Below are positions 56,651 through 64,000 of a stretch of 64,000 nucleotides of DNA, in pieces. The notes beneath the pieces are model-generated. The model ran no database searches, had not been told where the DNA came from, and saw only the letters and a program-made list of their open reading frames with translations. The position numbers and the translations under genes are program-made. Positions within the stretch are counted from its first letter, which is position 1; each line of letters begins with the position of its first letter. The DNA comes from Nageia nagi (lineage: Eukaryota; Pinophyta): contig JBITNC010000001.1 in assembly GCA_050084985.1 (NCBI GenBank), positions 101,680,001 through 101,744,000 of the forward strand, given 5' to 3'.

Positions 56651-58589
56651 TATTGATCGGTATAGCATAACCTCAAGAGTTTGGTCTAGTTGTGTTATCC
56701 ATTTCCCATAATGGTAGGTTCTTTGAAAGAGCAGAAAGTGGTGGGGATGCACTCATGTTGGTTTTCTACTCAATCTCTAGTTTATAGACCAATTTTTGTC
56801 TATATTCAAGGTTAAAAGTAATAGGAAAGGAATAAAAAGATGAAGAGTTATAGGAAAGAGATAAGTAAATAAATAGTTAAAATAAGAAATTTACAACCTA
56901 GACATTACAACATATGTAGCAATCCATAGCCAAGATTAAGAATAGCAAACTATCTTGCACTTGGGGTCTCATAATCACAATACACAACCATAATTTGAAG
57001 AAAACATTTCACATATAACATTCACAAAAGTAATAATAGCCACTTTGTTGTGAGAGGGCAAAGCATTGTCCATTTGTGTGATTATATGTGAATAGCTCTT
57101 ACAAATTTGGGCAAATTTGCTAAAATATTCAACCTTTTTTATTTCTAAAAGCTAGCTATTTATACAACTTCTCCCCCTCCTTGGGTGGTTGGATTTCATT
57201 AATATACATAATTGCTAGCATTAAATGAAATAACTAAAATAGCACTATTTACATAAATGCTACAACTATGCTAGATTACACAGTGAATAAGTACTAATCA
57301 ACATAACTATCTAAGAATTTGCAATTTTTTAATAGCCATGTCCATAGAGCCACAATTCTTCTGACATATCGTTGACTGCTCCTTCTTTGGCCCTATAGCT
57401 GATTAGAGATAGCATTGTAGCTAATTAGATATAGCACTATAGATGATTGAGTAATTATTTGATTACACATTGATTGGTATGATTTGCTATTATGCTTTGT
57501 TAGCTACTATCTACTTCTCTTTAATCTTTATGATATTTATTATAGATGTTAGTAATCAGAGTAATGGTGTGTGATAGACATTATGTTCACTTGGTTCAAG
57601 AAGAACTACCATTATTGTGTAAATGGGTTGATGTTGACACATTAACAGGGCCTTGAAGGTCAAACACTTAAGATGAAGTGGACTCGGGTGTTCCTTCTTA
57701 TATATTATTCTTACACATGCTTGGTAGGCTCTATATTCTTCTTTTAAGCTCTATCGATGATCTAGTTCTTCTAGGACCCACTAATTTTAGCTCAAAATCA
57801 TGATGTCATCTCTCAAAATCAACAAGCACTATTGATATTTTGAATCCTTTGAGACTCACTAATTTTCACCAAAAAAAATGTAACATCATCATTCAAAATT
57901 GATGGGTTCTATTGATGTTTTGATTTTACTAGGACCTACTAATTTTCATCAAAAATATGTGATGTCATCACTTAGAATTGATGGATTCTATTGAAGTTTT
58001 GATTCTGCTAAGACCCACTAATTTTCACCAAAAAAATGTTATGTCATCTCTCAGAATCAGTAGACACTATTGATGTTCTTCAAAAATTTGGTGCTAAATT
58101 TATGTAAGTCTTGGACACTTGTGTCATCAATTCCTGGAGATCTTAAGGTAATAAATATAATTCCTAGATAGTCTCATATACATGACTCTGGTATTCTTTG
58201 ATAATTATTTTGGATATTCTGAAGAAGATGAAATAACTCTTAGGTTCTCTTAACTCTCGGGCACTAAAGAATAAAATAATAAAGAATGACATAACTCCTA
58301 TTGGGATAAGTCCTAGGTATTCTTATTCATATAATTCTTAGGTATTAAGAAAACAATATTAATCCTAGGTACTATTAGATACATGATTCCTGACACTCGA
58401 AGGGGAAGTAATGAGAAGAGAAGGGATTAATAAAAATGAAAGAATACAAAAACTTACAAGTCTTAAAGACTCTAAGAGAACAATATCCCTCCCAGGCATT
58501 CTTATATATACAACTCCCATGGACTAAAGAATAAAGAATAAAGAATAATAAAATTACCCTAATTTAGAGTGTAATTCTAAAAGAATACA
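56651..58589 (-). repeat. 5' LTR of the large family A element
   Basis: It matches the left LTR in order over its whole length with many substitutions and indels, starting TATTGATCGG and ending AAGAATACA. It carries four copies of the sub-repeat (57,770-58,085). The leader beside it (GTAGCCAGTTCCATTTTTGG on the minus strand) also occurs beside the plus-strand copy's LTR, but I could not match it to a tRNA end with certainty. Confidence 0.85.
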
Positions 58590-58699
58590 TATCCTTTTGG
58601 TGATATTACCATTTTGTGAATATAAACATCTTCAAAACCCTATTTCACATAAGTCTATATTATTATATAAATATAGAAATATTATTTATAATTTCAAAA

Positions 58700-60490
58700 G
58701 TGAATATAAATTCTATAATTAAGAAGAATCATGAAAGCTTTGTAACAAACAAAAAAAATCTATCATCCTAACCTTAACCAAAAAGTGAGGAATATAAATG
58801 TAAAAATCCTAATAGTGAAAGAATGCATGCAAGTTCCATCAAGATTATGTTATATGCAAACATCCATCATGATATATTTTTTTGATAATATTGGAGGATG
58901 GATTTTTAATGGAATCCTAACCAAATACAAATTCATAAAATTAAGCGTTCAAGCTTAAGAGAGAGACTGGATCGGGATTATCCACAAAAATAACAACCCC
59001 TATAGAAAGAAAAGCTAATACATTGTATCAAAATCCTCCCATATGAAATTTTAATACTACTAAAAACATAAAGCATAAATCAAAATAGTCCCTATAAAGT
59101 ACTTGGGAATAGAGCAAAACCAATAGACAACTTAAACCAAAATGGTAAGAACCAACCACCATTAAACCACTTTCCCAACTTCCACTTCCATTTCAAATAA
59201 AATTTTCTTAAAGGCCTTAACCATAACTAGAGTGGCTCTAATCATACATAGAATTTTATTACCCTTACATGAGCTTCCCTTGACATCCCTTGGGACCTTT
59301 GGAACAAACTCAACCTCTTCCATATTTTTAAATTTTTGAGTTGGGATATCAAGGAATACCTTTGGCAATGCACATTTTTCTTCCATAGGTAGCATCTCCC
59401 AAGCTCCTTCTAGTATACCTTTCATCCTGAGAGGTTGGACTTCTTGGCCTTCTTTCTCCACATCTGACTATTCCAACAATTTTTTCATGACCTCCAACTC
59501 ATTCGAGTCATCCTTAGTATCATTTATTTTCTTTGCAGGTATGATATTGTTTCACCTTAGCCCATTTGCATAAATTTCCCATTTCTTTTCTTTGTAGGTA
59601 TAATATTGTTTCACTTTAGCCCTATTTGGTTTCCATTCCATATCCTCTAATTTAATCTGATGTTTCTTATCTAAACCACCTCCAACTTTGCCTTCCATTA
59701 TTTCAAATAAGTGACCCACTTTTGGGACCACCCAATTGAATATGTTTAAGACCCCCATCTAGACTATGATGTGTTTAAACACCAACATTATCATACCTTG
59801 GTGGCTAAGGTTGCTCCCTTTACTTTTTGGAAATCTTTCGCTACCTTATCAAGCTCAGCAAAAAGGAATATAGGAATGTTCATTTTAAATCCATTCAAAT
59901 GATTTAGGAAAATAAAATGAAAACTATGAACCTATATATTTGTATTATCAAGGGTGATAAATTTCCTGATCATAAGGAAAACCTTCAACCATGATTTTGG
60001 AAGCGACACTTTAGCCATCATGCCTTGCTTCTCATGAGGGGGCTACATACCCCCTCTACAAAACTTGACCAACCCTATTTTTAGGTTATGGTTTTCCCAT
60101 CAAACCATCTCATTCATAATTTTCAAGCTTATGAACTCTAATAATAGTTTATGGTTCACCTAAATTGTGATCCCATACACCTTCATTGAGCCCTCTTGCT
60201 AGCTTTCTAACAATTGCTTGGTGACATCTTCATTTTGACTATCAAAATTTTTTAGAAAATCTAAGTGACCTCCTAGTTCCATAATTATTTGAATAGTTGG
60301 GAGAGACCTCAATCTTCCTTAGTTCTAACCTAAAATATGACCCCTTTGCATCTTTCTTCCTCTTAGGTGCCATCATAGTAGCAAGAAATATGAAGTTCAA
60401 CAACGAATGATTCTGAATAAAACCCAAAATAAATTGGATGCATACTCCATTGGTACATTGGCTATAAATGGAAACTCCCATCACCTTTAC
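58700..60490 (-). pseudogene. Unidentified minus-strand reading frames, decayed
   Basis: A probable start at 60,373 gives MAPKRKKDAKGSYFRLELRK and RSLRFSKKF, which then loses frame. Next comes PKSWLKVFLMIRKFITLDNT and MNIPIFLFAELDKVAKDFQK, then FNWVVPKVGHLFEIMEGKVG and, after stops, a 99-residue open frame with GILEGAWEMLPMEEKCALPK and EVEFVPKVPRDVKGSSCK. It reads like one basic, then mixed protein of 450-550 residues, possibly a retroelement ORF. I do not recognise a domain and did not find LTRs or terminal repeats beside it. Confidence 0.4.
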
Positions 60491-61189
60491 TTAGATTTGG
60501 GGTTAATCAATCATTTGAGACTAAAAAGGCCTCTCACTTGACTATCCTACTATGTTATCTAGAATTCAAGAATAGCAAGCCTCCCCATGAACCCTACAAT
60601 GACTACCACCTATCACTTCTCCAAATCCCATCATTCATGAATTTTGACTAATGATGGGCCTCAATCCATTATGATTGTTGAAGTATGTGTCAATCCCATC
60701 CCACATTATGTAAAAGGTGAACCTCCCACTAGTATAATGCCACGTAATCAAGTGATGTGAGGCTTACCAAGATCGAATCTACTGGCCCTATGATGAAAAA
60801 AAGTGGACTCTTACCCAAGTACCACATGGACTAAAAATGTTCTAGCTATCCTCTCTAATGAAACTTGCCATGCTCCTAAAACCCATCACCCAAAAGTGAA
60901 AACTCTATGAGCCAAGTAAATCCACCTCAACATCCCCTAATGCTAATTCAAATATCTCAAAGGAAAATACCATCCAATCATGAAGCTAGTCCATGTCCAA
61001 AAAAATGTCAAGCAAAAATTTTCAAAAGTTATTACCTTCCATACATTCATGCCTAAGGAAATGGACCCCAATAGAACTTTCTAATTTAAAAACTAATGAT
61101 CATAACCTAATTTACAACATGTCCAAATCTTCTTGCCCATCCTCACTTGCCAAAGCTACAAAATATTCAAGGAAATCTCTTTCCCAAAC
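60491..61189. other. Spacer between unknown frames and the LINE, no gene
   Basis: Probably 3' UTR of the LINE and unrelated sequence. I saw no poly(A) run that would mark the exact LINE end. Confidence 0.4.
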
Positions 61190-64000
61190 CATCATTTTTT
61201 CTATTCCCATTACCTCAATTGTAATCTGATCAACCAAGAAATTAGCCTCTCAATAGTTATGTGAGATAGTAACATTCTCAATCCCATCTATTATTCCTTT
61301 GACCTCCAAAATCATGGACTTAATATCCCAACCTAGAGGAGTGAGATCCTAAAGCATATAAATCACATTGAGAGAATCCCCAGAAATAATAAGATTACTA
61401 TAATTTAACATTCCAAGCATAGTTAGACTAATTAAAGCTACCCAAGATTCAACAAAATGATTAGTTTAACAACCTAGAGGTTCTGAAATAATTAATTTAA
61501 TTTTTCCCAAGTTGTCTCTTACAACTCTCATCCCTCTTGCAAGACCTAGATTACCTTTTGATGAACCATCAAAGTTAATCGATAGCCATCCAATCAAATG
61601 GTGAGTCTAATGGGGTTTCTTTTTGGGGTGCTAAAAAATCAGATCATTCCTCCTTTCTAGTCCCCAATTAAAAATAATCAAGGCCTCCATAGGGGATTCC
61701 CAAACTATCTTGGGCTTAAAAATAAATAGGTTCTCCTTAATGAAATGGGTAATATTTAGAGCAATGTAATGAGATGGAGTATTGACATCTTGGAACACCC
61801 TATGATTATTTTCTTTCCATACTCCCCACCAAACATGGGGAAGACTAAGATCCCATATTCTTTTATTATAGTACTAAAGAATGGTTTCCCCCATTATCAT
61901 TGTAGGTCATTAACTATCCTAGGAACCACCCACTTCATATGGAATTATTGTAGAATAAAGTGTAAGACTTCAGTAGTATAGTCACAATGAATCAATAGAT
62001 GATTCACTGATTCCTCTTTACATTGGCACAAAATACATATGTTAGCCATACTAAATCCCCTCCTTATTAGGTTATCCATAGTGACAATTTTATTTTGGGT
62101 TACCACCTAGACAAAGAAACCAATTTTAGGGATGAAGTGACCCACACCTTTTGGACAAAATCCCACTTAGGAAAACATGCTACCAAAATCTTGTAGGCTG
62201 ACTTAATTGAGAAGGAACCTTGTTTATCCCCCTCCTCCCCCCCAAATAAAGGAGTCCTTATTTCCTATAAACATGGCATATACTTTGAGCATCTTATTCA
62301 GAGTAGCCAAAACATTCTTATAAGAATTTAAAGGATGATTTAAGCTCAATTTCCACGATTGTCTCTCTGCCTAAGAGATGTAATCATAGACCTTTCTTCC
62401 ATATTTGAGAATAAGGTTCCTCATCAGAATAGATAATTCCTCATGCTCCCAAAGAGGAATTTCAGTAACCATATATTCTTCCAAAAGTGAACCTTAATCC
62501 CATGACCAATAATCCAACATCTATTATTTTTAAGTAAAACCTTGGTACACTTAATACCATTCTAAAAGGTGGAGCCCACCCTTGGATTTACCTCTTCCAA
62601 AAATTAAGAATTAAGAAGATATTTAGCTTTGACAATTTTCACCTAAGGATAATCTATCTTAGTGGCCACCTTCCAAGCTATCTTACCCATAATAGTAAGA
62701 TTCATCTTTTTAAGGTTTCTAATACCCAAACCCTCATGTCTTAAAGGTAAGCGGGCTTTCCTCTAGACCACCAATGTCATCCTCTTTTTCTCCTTTGTAC
62801 CTATCTAAAATAAGTCCCTTTGAATTTGAATTAGCTTATCTAATACCTTCCTTGGGATCTTAAAGACCAAAATATAATAAATCAATAAGATTTTTAAAAT
62901 TAACTTAATAAATTGAAGTTTACCTTCTTAACTCATAAGGGAACCCTTATAGCCTACTAATTTCTTTGAAAAGCATTCAATAACTGGATCTCACAATGCC
63001 TCCTTCATCATGGCTTTGAAATGGGTCACGCCAATATAGGTAGTTGGAAATTATCCAATAGCATAATGGAAGATATTTTCCACTCTCTATTGGAATATCC
63101 TTCATTTGTTTAGTAAAAATAACTTACTTTTCTCAAATTGATCTTTTGGCCTACAACCCCTTCATAAAGGTCTAATATTTGCTTAACATGATGGGCTTAG
63201 GGGATAGAAGATCTAGAATAGATAAAGGTATAATCCACAAACTATTGGTAAGATATTGGTGGGAGATCCCTTGTAGGTTTAATACCTTCAATCATTCCTG
63301 CATGAGTAGCTACTTGAATACTCCTCCCTAAAGCTTTAGTTAAAATAATAAAAAGAAAGGGGGATAAAGGATCACCCTGGCAAAGACCTCTTTTTCCAAG
63401 GAAATAGCTCGTTGGAACCCCATTAATGAGCATAGAAAAGGTTATGGTTGAGATACATTTGCAAACAAGAGCCATCTAGTCATCATGAAACCCAAACTTA
63501 TGCATTACCATCAACAAGAATTTCCAATCAACTCTATCATAGGCTTTACTAACATCCAATTTAAGCAACATAACATCCCTTCCAAATTTAAAGGTCAAAT
63601 GAGTAACCTCATGGATCATAATAATCTCATCTAAAATTTGCCTCCCATGAACAAAACCCCCTTGATTAAACTAATGATTAGAGGGATAATTGTTTTCAAT
63701 CTATTTGCCATCACTTTTGAAATAATTTTGTAAAGGAAATTACATAAGCTTATGGGACAAAACTTACCAAAAGAATTAGCATTGATCTATATAGGAATGA
63801 GATCAATAAAGGTATAATCATATATTTTGGCATAATTTTAGAGGCTTGAAATTCCTAGACTACCATCATAATATCCTTGCACAATATTTCCCAAAAGGTT
63901 TGAAAGAAACATCCAAGAAATTCATCTCCACTAGGAACCTTGGAGCCTTCCATCTCAAAAATAGTTGCTTGAATCTCCTTCTATTCAAACTTACTACTCA
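61190..64000 (-). mobile_element. LINE (L1-type) retrotransposon, 3' half, extends beyond the window
   Basis: The minus strand holds the C-terminal two thirds of an ORF2 protein in many frames. The RT is seen as FQTFWEILCKDIMMVV, SKVMANRLK-like text and an open 77-residue part with CISTITFSMLINGVPTSYF and LCQGDPLSPFLFIILTKALG. Then comes RLPLRHEGLGIRNLKKMNLT, the zf-RVT block with ICILCQCKEESVNHLLIHC near 62,000, and a plant LINE-type RNase H: WLSINFDGSSKGNLGLARGM, WVALISLTMLGMLNYSNLII, SGDSLNVIYML and SHNYEAN-like text, with a stop inside. Order RT, zinc-binding, RNase H is that of plant L1 elements. The endonuclease lies off the right edge. Stops and frameshifts make it inactive. Confidence 0.85.

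Larger units (their letters stand above)
44126..58589 (-). mobile_element. Family A Ty3 retrotransposon, 14.5 kb, both LTRs
   Basis: Two long direct repeats of about 2 kb enclose a minus-strand interior of 10.5 kb. The order is gag, protease, plant-type RNase H, RT, eroded Ty3 RNase H, integrase, and a third ORF of about 1,250 codons. A candidate 5-bp target duplication TATCC lies at 44,121-44,125 and 58,590-58,594. The native RNase H is eroded while an extra plant-type RNase H is present, as in the Tat lineage. However, the extra RNase H lies before RT, not between RNase H and integrase. Every gene has stops or frameshifts, mostly TAG or TAA at CAG or CAA sites. LTR differences and indels are numerous, so the insertion is old. 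Confidence 0.88.

Overview
This is nuclear DNA of a seed plant, most likely a conifer. The evidence is a single intact-looking photosynthesis gene (Lhcb4/CP29) in about 64 kb of AT-rich, heavily decayed and nested retroelements, together with a Penelope-like element that encodes a GIY-YIG nuclease, a class described in conifers. No rRNA or tRNA gene, CRISPR array or bacterial feature was seen.

Layout. 1-3.5 kb: relics, including a plant-mobile-domain (PMD) reading frame and an LTR-like block. 3.7-9.6 kb: a plus-strand Ty3 element (family A) in decay; its LTR is split by a CACTA-ended DNA transposon that carries a piece of a PPR gene. 10.0-15.1 kb: a minus-strand chromovirus-like Ty3 element with one LTR, flanked by direct repeats of family A sequence. 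15.5-19.2 kb: short tandem repeats and a gag-like relic. 19.25-24.05 kb: two tandem arrays built from PPR-gene sequence (units of about 252 bp, then about 134 bp), separated by a CACTA tnp2 transposase fragment. 24.07-27.94 kb: a partial and a nearly complete Penelope-like element, head to tail. 29.8-34.5 kb: a complete minus-strand LTR element with perfect 5-bp target duplications that encodes only gag and protease. 36.3-37.8 kb: Lhcb4, two exons, minus strand. 39.9-40.5 kb: another LTR-like block. 44.1-58.6 kb: a 14.5-kb, almost full-length minus-strand Ty3 element of family A, with both LTRs. 58.6-60.5 kb: unidentified reading-frame relics. 61.2-64.0 kb: the 3' half of a LINE (RT, zinc-binding, RNase H), minus strand, running off the window.

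How the parts fit. The only likely functional host gene is Lhcb4, which supplies the minor photosystem II antenna protein CP29. Everything else looks like mobile DNA, mostly inactivated by stops at former CAA, CAG or TGG codons, as expected from methylcytosine deamination. The most unusual item is family A. Two copies share the order gag, protease, plant-type RNase H, RT. The long copy continues with an eroded Ty3 RNase H, integrase and a third reading frame of about 1,250 codons that I cannot assign. The PPR-derived satellite and the CACTA-ended element with a captured PPR fragment are the next most unusual.
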